Shown here in pieces: positions 1 through 7,735 of a stretch of 14,069 nt of DNA (the first letter of the stretch is position 1; each line of letters begins with the position of its first letter). The position numbers and the translations under genes are program-made. This stretch comes from a bacterium (GTDB lineage: Bacteria > Patescibacteriota > Microgenomatia > Levybacterales > UBA12049), in contig JAKAEF010000012.1 of the NCBI GenBank assembly GCA_021820025.1, forward strand, positions 1-14,069, read 5' to 3'. The notes under the pieces are model-generated. The model saw only the letters and a list, made by a program, of their open reading frames with translations, made no database searches and was not told the origin of the DNA.

Positions 1-777
1 AAGATGAAAATTGCCGAAAGAAATGCCACTTTGAAGCATTGTAAAATTTTGAGAAAATTGCAAACTTACTAGATAGTCTTTGTTATATACAAAACTTGCA
101 AAGAAAATATAAGGAAGAATACTTACGAGAAGAAATAAGATTCTTTTTAACCAATTTTTTTCTAAAATAATTGCAAATGGAATAAGAAGTAAGAAAGGAT
201 AATGTTTATATGCACCTCCTATGCCCAATGCGAGAGATATAAGAAAATAATTTTTTCTTTTATGAGCTAGAAAAAATGCTAAAAGCAAAAAAAATGTTGG
301 AAAACTATCAAATTGACCTTCAATAAAATTTACAAAAATTGCTATTGGATTTAATACCCAAAATAAAAACCAATAAAATTTTTTCTTAGAAAAAAGATTT
401 GCAAAAAGTATACCTGAAGCTAAATGTAGCAATAAAAATGGAAATTTAGCCCAAAATAAAAAGCTTTTGTCCACAAGCATTTGCCATACTGGGCAAGAAC
501 TTGAAAAAAGAGATTGATTTACTAAGTTAAAAAATGAAACGATGTTAATATATGATCCAATAGTGAAATAGTACAATGGAGGATATGTTGCAGAAACCCA
601 AAGACAGGTTTTGGTGTATGTTGGAACCCAAGAATAAACATTATATTGAAAAATTTTTGATGGAACAAAATATAAAGCAAATAAATCAGGAAAAGAGAAT
701 GAAACCATGAGAATAATAAAAAAAATAATTAACAGAAGTATTATGTAAAATTTTTTTTTATCTAATAAAAAATTCAT
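1..777 (-). CDS. GT-C membrane glycosyltransferase, GT87-like (3' end beyond window)
   Basis: The frame is open from the ATG at 777-775 to the window edge, giving 259 codons with no stop, so the C-terminus is missing. The protein is very hydrophobic: a lysine-bearing N-terminus, a first TM segment at about residues 11-30, then a long outer loop and further TM helices. Visible motifs are TYPPLYYF (64-71), NPIAIF followed by GQFDSFP (143-160), and YKHYP (190-194). The YPP, NP...GQxD and YKxxP pattern is familiar from GT-C mannosyltransferase-type enzymes (GT87/DUF2029-like), which transfer sugars from polyprenyl-phosphate donors outside the membrane. Donor and acceptor cannot be read. The start ATG overlaps the upstream gene's TAA by one base (TAATG), so translation is probably coupled. 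No Shine-Dalgarno is visible. The family call is from motif recall; that it is a membrane GT-C enzyme is the firmer part. Confidence 0.72.
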   Translation of the reverse strand, partial: MNFLLDKKKFYIILLLIIFFIILMVSFSFPDLFALYFVPSKIFQYNVYSWVPTYTKTCLWVSATYPPLYYFTIGSYINIVSFFNLVNQSLFSSSCPVWQMLVDKSFLFWAKFPFLLLHLASGILFANLFSKKKFYWFLFWVLNPIAIFVNFIEGQFDSFPTFFLLLAFFLAHKRKNYFLISLALGIGGAYKHYPFLLLIPFAIILEKNWLKRILFLLVSILPYIFFASFVYNKDYLVSLQFSQNFTMLQSGISFGNFHL

Positions 778-2468
778 TACATTTTTTGAAAAATATTTAC
801 TTGAGGATGATCATATACTGTAAATGACTCGTCAGCAAAATTATCTGGAAAAGTTATTGGTATCCCCAAATAAGAAAGAGAAGGATAAGAAGTAAATTCT
901 TCAATTTTTTTGTATTGCAATTTCCCGGCAAAAAGATCTTTATAAAATTTTGTCATTAACGGGTATCTTTCAGGGACTGTTGGAATACTTCCCCAACCTC
1001 GATTTGAAGAAAGAATTAGATAATCGCCTTTATGTAAATCTGTATACATAGTCGACCATTTTTCAGGAGTATCTGGATCAAATACTGGTAAAAGAATGCT
1101 TGGAGGAAAAACATTTCCATAGGTATTAGTAACTCCTAATGGTAGCGGATCATCCCACAACTCACCCAAAAATTGTTTTCCTGTTGGTATATGATTGTAT
1201 ATCCATTCAGAAGCGGTAACTCTTGAGAGAGGTTTTGTGTAAATAGAGAAAAAAGCAGTAGTCCAGATGCTGACAAAAATTAGAATAATACTCAGTAGTA
1301 AAACATTTTTTTTAATAATTGTACTAGCTCCAATAGCAGCGATAATAGCAAAGAAAGGGTAGAGAATATAATAGTATCTCATTGCCTGTACGTATTGTAG
1401 TCCTTGGAAAATGACAATAATAATTGTCCAAAGGAAACACACAAATAAAGATGTTTTTCTATAGTAACGCAATAGAAAGAAAAAGCCAGCAATAAGAAAA
1501 AGAGTGTATGGTATCCCTAGACCATAAAGTGCAATATTTTGTGCTCCAAAAAGAATTGGAGTTTTATGTATCCATTGGACGCCCGGAGGATACCATGCCG
1601 TTGGCGTATCGTACATTTTAAGGGTCTGAAGGCTTGTTAAAAAAGTTTTATTGATTGTCGGTAGAAAAAAATTTCCAGTTTCAAATACATAAGGATCAGT
1701 AATGCGCATAGATATATATGAGATAAGTGCGTAAATAATAAACCCCATAAGAAAGGGTATGACTGGTGCTCTTAAAAGTTTTTTAAGAGAAAAAGATATA
1801 TGATATTTATAAAAAAGACCTAAAATAAGATAATATGCAATCAATGGTAGTATATATACACTTGTAATTTTACATGACAAAGCAATACCAAAAAAAATAC
1901 TGCTTAATATAAATGTAGAATTTTTTTTCTTATTCCAGTAATCTATTGCAAGTGAAAGTGAAGTAAAGGCAAAAAAATTCGAGAATGTATCTACAGTAAA
2001 AAAATGAGATTGTTGAATAGGAAAGACTGCTATTGCATAAAAGAATCCTGCTAAATATGGGAAAAATGTGGGGAGATGGTATTTCTTTTTAAAAAGGAAA
2101 CTTATTTTAAAAATTATTAAAACTGTTAATGCATCAAATATTGCCGAAATGCCTCGTCCAAGTAAATTAAATTTATCATAAGTATCAAAATTAAAAATAA
2201 TCGCATAAATTTTTGTAAAAATTAATGGAAAAATACCATATACAAAAAAAGAAAAATTAATATTTGTAGGGTTTAATAGTGATTTTTGAGGATCAAGATA
2301 TGTTAAAAAATTGGTAGGAATTTTCATTGCCACTCCCACCATTGTTAAAAATCTTTCATCTGGATGAATGTGTGTCCCTTGATCCCAATTAATGTCATAT
2401 GTTCGTAAAAAAAGAGCAAGTCCGAAAATAAGTAAAATGTAAAGAAAGGGAATTAGAAATTTTTTCAT
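777..2468 (-). CDS. Polytopic GT-C glycosyltransferase, GT39/PMT-like
   Basis: A 563-residue protein with one N-terminal TM helix (about 4-21), a first outer loop carrying HPDERF (35-40), many further TM helices to about residue 410, and a soluble C-terminal part of about 150 residues. The acidic DE in the first outer loop is the hallmark of PMT/ArnT-like GT-C enzymes, where it takes part in catalysis or metal/donor binding. A second acidic site follows a conserved histidine (HFFTVD, 155-160). Such enzymes use polyprenyl-phosphate sugars to glycosylate proteins or lipids on the outer face of the membrane. The next upstream gene is a clear paralog: HPDER falls at the same residue numbers, and the C-terminal ends match (FYxxL..G.L..KKI..., TVxDxPxVxIFxK). 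The start is set by the ATGA overlap with that gene at 2465-2468. Acceptor and sugar are unknown. Confidence 0.82.
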   Translation of the reverse strand: MKKFLIPFLYILLIFGLALFLRTYDINWDQGTHIHPDERFLTMVGVAMKIPTNFLTYLDPQKSLLNPTNINFSFFVYGIFPLIFTKIYAIIFNFDTYDKFNLLGRGISAIFDALTVLIIFKISFLFKKKYHLPTFFPYLAGFFYAIAVFPIQQSHFFTVDTFSNFFAFTSLSLAIDYWNKKKNSTFILSSIFFGIALSCKITSVYILPLIAYYLILGLFYKYHISFSLKKLLRAPVIPFLMGFIIYALISYISMRITDPYVFETGNFFLPTINKTFLTSLQTLKMYDTPTAWYPPGVQWIHKTPILFGAQNIALYGLGIPYTLFLIAGFFFLLRYYRKTSLFVCFLWTIIIVIFQGLQYVQAMRYYYILYPFFAIIAAIGASTIIKKNVLLLSIILIFVSIWTTAFFSIYTKPLSRVTASEWIYNHIPTGKQFLGELWDDPLPLGVTNTYGNVFPPSILLPVFDPDTPEKWSTMYTDLHKGDYLILSSNRGWGSIPTVPERYPLMTKFYKDLFAGKLQYKKIEEFTSYPSLSYLGIPITFPDNFADESFTVYDHPQVNIFQKM

Positions 2469-4114
2469 GGCATCAATAGATTTTTGTACTGCTGACTTGA
2501 AAAGTGTCTTTGTTTTTTAAAAATATAGACCTCTGGCCTATCAAAAACAGTCGCTGTTTCTTCAAATGAAAATACAGGATTATTAAGATATACCAATTTA
2601 CATAACATATCGCAAGGAGTTTCATAGATTTTTTTAAAGCCAAGTGATCCATTTAATAATTTTGAATAAAATGTATTGCCCATGGGATATATATTCTTTT
2701 TTAATACTCTAATCTTAAGAATTCTTTGCGAGGGGAGTACAATGTATTGAGTATCTGCTAAATCAGAACTTAATTCAGATAAAGAAACAGGAGAGAGATC
2801 ATAAAAATTAAAAAGTTTTATATTTGAGAAGTGAGGATTAAAAGATATAATTCCTAAATCATAAATTTCACTTAAAATAGAGGCATTTTGATTTATTGAT
2901 TCCGTTGCTAAATTGGCAGCATAAATTCTGGTGTCTTCAGAAGCGTAAACAGTTATCGTATAAGAAAGAGCAATAATGCAGGAAACACTAATAGCAAAAA
3001 ATAAAATTCCATAAGAAAATTTGGAAAATAGTTTGTTTATGGATGAGATGAAATAAGTAAAAAATAAAGCAACAATAAGGTATACAAAAGGAAGAGTTGG
3101 AACTATATATCTTGTCCATTTAACAAATAAAAACGCTTGAGATAAAAATGTTACAAGAAAAAAAATTAATAACAGACATAAAATACTACTTCTTTCTTTA
3201 ATTGCAATGATAGTCATAAAGATAAAACTAATTAAAAATAATATTGTTATAACAGGATTAATTAAGAACGGATAAACATATAAAAATTGGAATATTACAG
3301 GAACAGAATGAATAAATTCGTTAGTATAAAATACAGGCAAAGTTCCGAGAGCAACTGCTGATTCATAATGCATACTGGCAAGAAAATCAGGGAAGTCAAA
3401 AAAAGTAAATGGATTAGTAACAAAGATAATAATAATGCTTATAACTGAAAAGAAGAAATAAGAAATAAATATATATTTAATAATTTTTAATTTGGGATGC
3501 TTTCTAAAGATTGATAAGAAAATAATACATAACGGAATTATACCTAGTATTAAAGATGAAGCTTTTGTAGCAGCAAGTAATCCAAAAAAAACTGCTGTTA
3601 TAAAAACATTTTTTTTAGTTTGTTGTTTCCATAGTTGGAGACAAAAATAAAAAAACCAAAGAGTTAAAAAAGTTAGCCACATTTCGAAAGTTCCAAAATG
3701 CGCAAACTGAATAAATCCTGTGGAAAATGTTGCAAGCACTGCCGCAATTATCCCTGTCGTGGTATTTTTTAATTTTGACCCAATATAAAAAATAGAAGGA
3801 ATGATGCTAATAGACAAAACTGCGGAAATAAATCTCATGATAAGGATAGCTAGATCAAATGGGACTTGTTTTGTAGAAAAATTTAAGAAAAAAATACCTA
3901 AAAAATAACTTGTATAAATTGGCAAACTTCCATACGCAAAAAAATGTGGATTCATTTGATGTGGAAAGGAAAGTTGTGTAATACTTGAAGCAATGTTTCT
4001 TTCATCAGGATGAAAAAAATAAGGTGCACCCCATCCAAGATTGATAATCCGTAAAAATATGCCGATGATAACTGGGAAAATAATTTGTAAATTTTTAAGA
4101 AAAAAGTGTTTCAT
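2465..4114 (-). CDS. Polytopic GT-C glycosyltransferase, GT39/PMT-like (paralog of the next gene)
   Basis: A 549-residue multi-spanning protein: TM helix at about 10-24, HPDERN at 35-40 in the first outer loop, FFAYGSLP at 58-65, and HFGTFE at 139-144 where its neighbour has HFFTVD. About ten further hydrophobic segments reach about residue 390. The soluble C-terminal domain ends in ATVFDRPEVYIFKK, close to the TVYDHPQVNIFQK ending of the downstream paralog. The family transfers a sugar from a polyprenyl-phosphate carrier; target and sugar are not evident. Both ends overlap neighbours by ATGA: 4111-4114 with the FAD oxidoreductase, and 2465-2468 with the second GT39-like gene. That argues for coupled translation in one operon. 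The pair looks like an old tandem duplication, well diverged in the middle but with fixed motif spacing. Confidence 0.82.
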   Translation of the reverse strand: MKHFFLKNLQIIFPVIIGIFLRIINLGWGAPYFFHPDERNIASSITQLSFPHQMNPHFFAYGSLPIYTSYFLGIFFLNFSTKQVPFDLAILIMRFISAVLSISIIPSIFYIGSKLKNTTTGIIAAVLATFSTGFIQFAHFGTFEMWLTFLTLWFFYFCLQLWKQQTKKNVFITAVFFGLLAATKASSLILGIIPLCIIFLSIFRKHPKLKIIKYIFISYFFFSVISIIIIFVTNPFTFFDFPDFLASMHYESAVALGTLPVFYTNEFIHSVPVIFQFLYVYPFLINPVITILFLISFIFMTIIAIKERSSILCLLLIFFLVTFLSQAFLFVKWTRYIVPTLPFVYLIVALFFTYFISSINKLFSKFSYGILFFAISVSCIIALSYTITVYASEDTRIYAANLATESINQNASILSEIYDLGIISFNPHFSNIKLFNFYDLSPVSLSELSSDLADTQYIVLPSQRILKIRVLKKNIYPMGNTFYSKLLNGSLGFKKIYETPCDMLCKLVYLNNPVFSFEETATVFDRPEVYIFKKQRHFSSQQYKNLLMP

Positions 4115-5370
4115 TGGATAAATGCTGCAATTTTTTCTCCAAGCTCAACAGCGTAATTTGTTCCCCTATCCCATGGATAAACTTGCTGCATGTTTGCCAA
4201 ATAAATATTAGGAATTGGAGTAGAAAATGATGGAAGGTTCTTTGAATAATTAATTGGAATAATTGGTTGTGCAAAAGGTGTTTTAAATACATCAACACCA
4301 ATAATATCTTTTTTTATATTAGGATTAAATTTTTCAAGATAAGGTAAAAATGCTTTTAATAAATCTTTATCTGAAAGTGAAAAAAAATTGTGATTTTGAG
4401 GCAAATAATTTCCTAAATAAACAAGATGTTCGTTATTATAATGCTTTGCATCCATAAAATTTGTATGTTCAACAAGTGCCAAAAAAGGAGCATGAGTATC
4501 ACAAATATTTAACCAGTAAGTGTTGTCTTTTAACAATTTATTTTTAAGCCTTAACACAACAGTAATTGCTCCCAAACCTTGTAGTGAAAGTAATTTTTTT
4601 TGATACGTTTCTGGGAGGTCAGGACATAAGTTTACAAAATTGAAAGAAGGAAGCGTTACAATAACTTTATCAAATATTCCATATGCACTTCCTAAAGAAA
4701 TACCATTTTGTGTGGATATAATTTTTTCTATTTGAACATTGTATATAATTTTTCCTCCTATTTTTTCAATTTTTTTTGCTAAGCTTCCAGCAAAAGATAA
4801 AAATCCTCCTACTGGATATGCAAGAGAAGGAGTTCTTTTTTTTATTCTTGCCCAGAACCAAGCTAGGGAAATTTTTTTTGCAAATTCCCCAAATTTATTT
4901 ACTAATAATGGTTCCCAAAGGATTTCATAACTTTTTTTACCTAATGATTTTGGTAAAAACTCTGCAGCGGTTACAGATTCTAATGGCTTCCAAAAGGGAT
5001 CAATTCTAAGAAGTCCTAAAACAAAAAGCATACGAAGTCTTGCAAAAAGAGAAAGTTTTGGAAATTGTAAAAATGTAAGAGGAGAGTCTAATTGAAAAAT
5101 TGTATTGTCAATATATGACGATGTTTTTGGCCGTTTAATAATTACTGGATATTCTAATTCTTTTGCTAGTTGCAGAATATGTTTATCATTTGTAAACCAA
5201 TGATGGTAATAACTCTCAAGTGTCCAATCCCATTCATTTTTTTTATATCCTATGGCCAAGCCTCCAGGAATTTTTGATTTTTCAAAAATAGTAACAGAAT
5301 TTCCATTCTGTTGTAATCTATATCCAGCTGTAAGGCCTGTAAATCCGGCTCCTATAATAGCTATTTTCAT
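4111..5370 (-). CDS. FAD-dependent oxidoreductase (amine oxidase / UDP-galactopyranose-mutase-like fold)
   Basis: A 419-residue soluble protein starting directly with a Rossmann dinucleotide motif, GAGFTG (7-12), then the acidic ribose-binding FEK (29-31) and a GG pair at 36-37. An aromatic/histidine-rich stretch ESYYHHWF follows at 52-59. The C-terminus has the flavin-site pattern DRGTNYAVELG (401-411), typical of the protoporphyrinogen oxidase/amine oxidase superfamily. The length fits. Members of this group beside glycosyltransferase genes are common in Patescibacteria and archaea, but the substrate is not established; a sugar or polyprenyl intermediate is only a guess from context. The start is supported by an AAGGTG ribosome site at 5383-5378, seven bases before the ATG, and by the ATGA overlap with the upstream surface-protein gene. 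True haem-pathway function is unlikely here, as no haem genes are nearby. Confidence 0.82.
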   Translation of the reverse strand: MKIAIIGAGFTGLTAGYRLQQNGNSVTIFEKSKIPGGLAIGYKKNEWDWTLESYYHHWFTNDKHILQLAKELEYPVIIKRPKTSSYIDNTIFQLDSPLTFLQFPKLSLFARLRMLFVLGLLRIDPFWKPLESVTAAEFLPKSLGKKSYEILWEPLLVNKFGEFAKKISLAWFWARIKKRTPSLAYPVGGFLSFAGSLAKKIEKIGGKIIYNVQIEKIISTQNGISLGSAYGIFDKVIVTLPSFNFVNLCPDLPETYQKKLLSLQGLGAITVVLRLKNKLLKDNTYWLNICDTHAPFLALVEHTNFMDAKHYNNEHLVYLGNYLPQNHNFFSLSDKDLLKAFLPYLEKFNPNIKKDIIGVDVFKTPFAQPIIPINYSKNLPSFSTPIPNIYLANMQQVYPWDRGTNYAVELGEKIAAFIQ

Positions 5371-6788
5371 AATGCAGCACCTTTGCTTGAGAGGAATAGT
5401 AATATACCAACCACTGTTGTTGCAAGTCCTACAATTCCTACAGTCACAACAGAATTGCTTCCAGTAGCGGGAAGAGGCTTATTCGGAGTTGAAGTAATAA
5501 GGAGAGATGTTGCTGAAGGTGTTGCTGCAGGTGGGGTAATAACAGTCGGTGAAGTTGTTGCACTGGGTGTTATTGATGCTTGAACTGTTGGGACAGGTGT
5601 ATTTGTTGGTATTTTACTTGGAACAATTGTTGCTGAAGGTGTTGCTGCTTCAGCTACTTGTGTTCCGGGTGCAAAAACATTAAAAGTTTGTTGGATTGTT
5701 TTCATAATACCAAATTGATCTTTTGTAGTAATAGTTATTGTATGTTGTCCAGGAGCAAGAGGACTTGCAGGTCTGTAGGTCCAGTTTCCATATTGATCTG
5801 CAGTTACTGTTGCACTAATTGCTTGATCAGAATGAATGGTAATCTCAACAGTAGCATCTGGAAGTGCTTTCCCGCTTAAAACTGGTTGAGCATCTGTAAA
5901 ATTTTGGTTGGGCTGGGGCGTATTAATTTTGGGAGTTGCAACAACAGATGTATTTAATGAAAAAACAGGAAATCCAATAAAAGCAGCAGATGTTGATGAA
6001 ACAGGAGTTGTAGATCCTGTAAAGTCATAATCATTAGATAACGTAATAGTTGGAACAGGATTCCTTTTTGTAGCCGAGATAATAGCATGTGATTGCTCAG
6101 ATGGACTTATTGCAAGTAATTGAAATTTTGTATCAGAAGAGAGTTTTAGGTATTTACTTTCATCAGAAGTACGAATCGTATTCAGTGGAACAATATAGAT
6201 ACCGCTTGCTTTTACAAGAGTAGATACTGTTTGTCCTCCGTCTGCTGTTATATATACAATTGCCTCAGTTGGTTTATTTCCAGTAGATGTTAGGAGCAAT
6301 CCTGACAATGGGTCTTCATTACTTGGCTGATCGGTTATTTCTGCTCCTGTTTTTTGGCTGAATGGAGAACCTTGATTTAAAAATGTTGTTTGTCCCGATG
6401 TAATACCAAAATAATATTGCGTTGCAGGTTTAAGATTTCTTACCGTAATACTGTGAACCATATGTTGTGTTGGTACACCGGTTGCTTGATCTCTGTCGTC
6501 AAGAAAAACCTGTCCATTTGCAATATTCTGGTCCTGATTTACTGCAACAGTTCCAATAACATTTGCTGCTGTTGTATATGTAACGGTAAAAGAATCGTTA
6601 GAAACATTTGTTATTCTAATATTTTCGGGGTTTTCTGTTGGAGCAGCGCGAAGCCATGGAATTGCACCAATTTGAACAAGATAAGAAGTTATGGCAATTC
6701 CAATAATAATTAAGAATAAGCCAAAAAGCGTAGGAATTCTTTTATCCCAGACAGGATGCGGTTTTTTTAAAAAAGGTTTTTGTTTCAT
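5367..6788 (-). CDS. Membrane-linked surface protein with FN3-like and Ig-like domains and LPATG C-terminus
   Basis: A 473-residue protein. A basic N-terminus leads into a hydrophobic segment (about 19-40), which acts as signal peptide or membrane anchor. A fibronectin-III-like domain spans about 53-131, ending in VRNLKPATQYYFGI. A less clear beta-rich stretch covers about 150-250. A bacterial Ig-like domain lies at about 288-373 (VLSGKALPDATVEI, ATVTADQYGNWTY, PGQHTITITT). A Pro/Thr/Ser linker (about 380-437) precedes LPATG (439-443), a hydrophobic helix and a short tail with one lysine (SSKGAAL). The order LPxTG, hydrophobic stretch, short tail is the classic sortase signal, although the tail is poorly charged. 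It sits directly after pilN/pilO-like genes, so a pilus-linked or envelope adhesin role is plausible. The start is fixed by a strong AGGAGG site and ATGA overlap. No sortase gene is in view. Confidence 0.8.
   Translation of the reverse strand: MKQKPFLKKPHPVWDKRIPTLFGLFLIIIGIAITSYLVQIGAIPWLRAAPTENPENIRITNVSNDSFTVTYTTAANVIGTVAVNQDQNIANGQVFLDDRDQATGVPTQHMVHSITVRNLKPATQYYFGITSGQTTFLNQGSPFSQKTGAEITDQPSNEDPLSGLLLTSTGNKPTEAIVYITADGGQTVSTLVKASGIYIVPLNTIRTSDESKYLKLSSDTKFQLLAISPSEQSHAIISATKRNPVPTITLSNDYDFTGSTTPVSSTSAAFIGFPVFSLNTSVVATPKINTPQPNQNFTDAQPVLSGKALPDATVEITIHSDQAISATVTADQYGNWTYRPASPLAPGQHTITITTKDQFGIMKTIQQTFNVFAPGTQVAEAATPSATIVPSKIPTNTPVPTVQASITPSATTSPTVITPPAATPSATSLLITSTPNKPLPATGSNSVVTVGIVGLATTVVGILLFLSSKGAAL
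5508..5648. repeat. 21-bp direct repeat in the linker of the surface-protein gene
   Basis: An identical 21-base sequence occurs at 5508-5528 and 5628-5648, exactly 120 bases (40 codons) apart. It encodes AATPSAT at residues 381-387 and 421-427 of the LPATG protein. It marks internal expansion of the Pro/Thr/Ser linker. Confidence 0.85.
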
Positions 6789-7111
6789 TGCGTTGCTCCT
6801 CCTGATGTTGCAGTTTGGCTGCTAAAGGTTGCTAATGGGGCAGGTGCAAATGTTGGAGTTGGAATTTCTGTTGGTACTGCTGCTGTACTAGATGTTCCTT
6901 CTCCAAGAGCATATGCGGGACTAATAACAATTCTTTCTTTTAAAGAGTTTATTGTCTGGGTGTCAAATGTTCCTGGTATTGGTTTAATATCAGATGCTAT
7001 TGTTTCGCTAATAGTTGAAGAAATTGACTGGTGAATAATATTAAAAATTATCCATGCAAATACCAGTAAAACACTTGAACCGAGTAAAAAGATAATATCA
7101 TTGCGTTTCAT
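6785..7111 (-). CDS. Small single-TM protein in the pilus cluster (PilP position, function unknown)
   Basis: A 108-residue protein with one TM helix at about 6-27 and an outer part. A short conserved-looking motif, PIPGTFDTQTINSLKERI, lies at 44-61. A flexible Pro/Thr/Ala/Ser tail runs from about 70 to the end. I do not recognise a named family. It occupies the place directly after pilO where classical type IV pilus operons carry pilP, and like PilP it has a membrane-anchored N-terminus and a disordered proline-rich part. However, it lacks an obvious beta-domain and a lipobox cysteine, so equating it with PilP is inference only. It starts 2 bases after the pilO-like stop and overlaps the surface-protein gene by ATGA. 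Confidence 0.68.
   Translation of the reverse strand: MKRNDIIFLLGSSVLLVFAWIIFNIIHQSISSTISETIASDIKPIPGTFDTQTINSLKERIVISPAYALGEGTSSTAAVPTEIPTPTFAPAPLATFSSQTATSGGATQ
6796..6803 (-). promoter_or_regulatory. Strong Shine-Dalgarno of the surface-protein gene
   Basis: AGGAGGAG on the minus strand ends 7 bases before the ATG at 6788. It lies inside the last codons of the upstream small gene. It is the only textbook ribosome site among the junctions of this operon and settles the start of the LPATG protein. Confidence 0.75.
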
Positions 7112-7113
7112 AA

Positions 7114-7734
7114 TTATTTTTTAAAAAATACATCTCCTCTAATGTTTGCGCGTGCTTCAACATTATTCAAATGTACCGCTGTAACTGAGATACCGTCAAT
7201 TGTTACTAATCTATTAAATGTATTTAGGCTATCAATAAAATTGTTAATATTATCTTGATTCCCTTGAATATCAATACCAAATACATAAGAATAAAATTTT
7301 GTCGTTGAAATGTCTCCTGCAGGGATTTCAATGGGAAATGTTTGAATTCTTACTAAATCAACATGTGCCCTCGTTGCTAACTCTTGTACTTGTCCAATAA
7401 AATAAGGCATGGTTGGAGTAGTTGGAATTGCTGTAAGGATAACAGGAAGACTTGTTTGTAATTGTTGATATTGTTGTTGTAATTTTGTTAAATTTGCAAT
7501 TTTTACCGTTAATTGTTGATCAACAAATTGATTATCTGATAATTGTTTGGATAAATCTGCAATAGTGCCAAAAGTAGGATTAATCGCAAAAAATCCAAAA
7601 ATTGTAATAGCAAGAAGTGTAAAAACAATTGTTGTATATGCACGTGCTTTTTCTTCTTGAAGACGGGGAAGTAATGTCCCAAGATGAATATTTCTTGGAA
7701 GCTGCATAATAAATGGTGATTTTGTTGTTGCCAT
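7114..7734 (-). CDS. pilO: Type IV pilus assembly protein PilO-like
   Basis: A 206-residue protein with a cytoplasmic N-terminus of about 32 residues, one TM helix (about 33-51), a glutamine-rich predicted coiled coil (about 57-95), and a C-terminal alpha/beta domain consistent with the PilO ferredoxin-like fold. PilO pairs with PilN in the inner membrane and links the cytoplasmic pilus motor to the pilus. The layout of short inner tail, TM, coiled coil and small outer domain is shared with the preceding gene, as expected of a PilN/PilO pair. It starts one base after the pilN-like stop and ends 2 bases before the next gene. It has no visible ribosome site, so coupling is likely. The call rests on architecture and pairing more than on strong sequence motifs. 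Confidence 0.75.
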   Translation of the reverse strand: MATTKSPFIMQLPRNIHLGTLLPRLQEEKARAYTTIVFTLLAITIFGFFAINPTFGTIADLSKQLSDNQFVDQQLTVKIANLTKLQQQYQQLQTSLPVILTAIPTTPTMPYFIGQVQELATRAHVDLVRIQTFPIEIPAGDISTTKFYSYVFGIDIQGNQDNINNFIDSLNTFNRLVTIDGISVTAVHLNNVEARANIRGDVFFKK

Positions 7735-7735
7735 A

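Noticed and set aside
4095..4301. 68-residue open frame on the minus strand across the GT39/flavoenzyme junction.
   Set aside because: It lies in another frame of two well-supported genes and has low-complexity composition; a shadow.
5460..5660. Repetitive GTTGCTG/GGTGTT-rich stretch that could suggest a CRISPR or tandem array.
   Set aside because: It is the Ala/Thr/Pro/Ser linker of the surface protein; units are irregular and there are no spacers.
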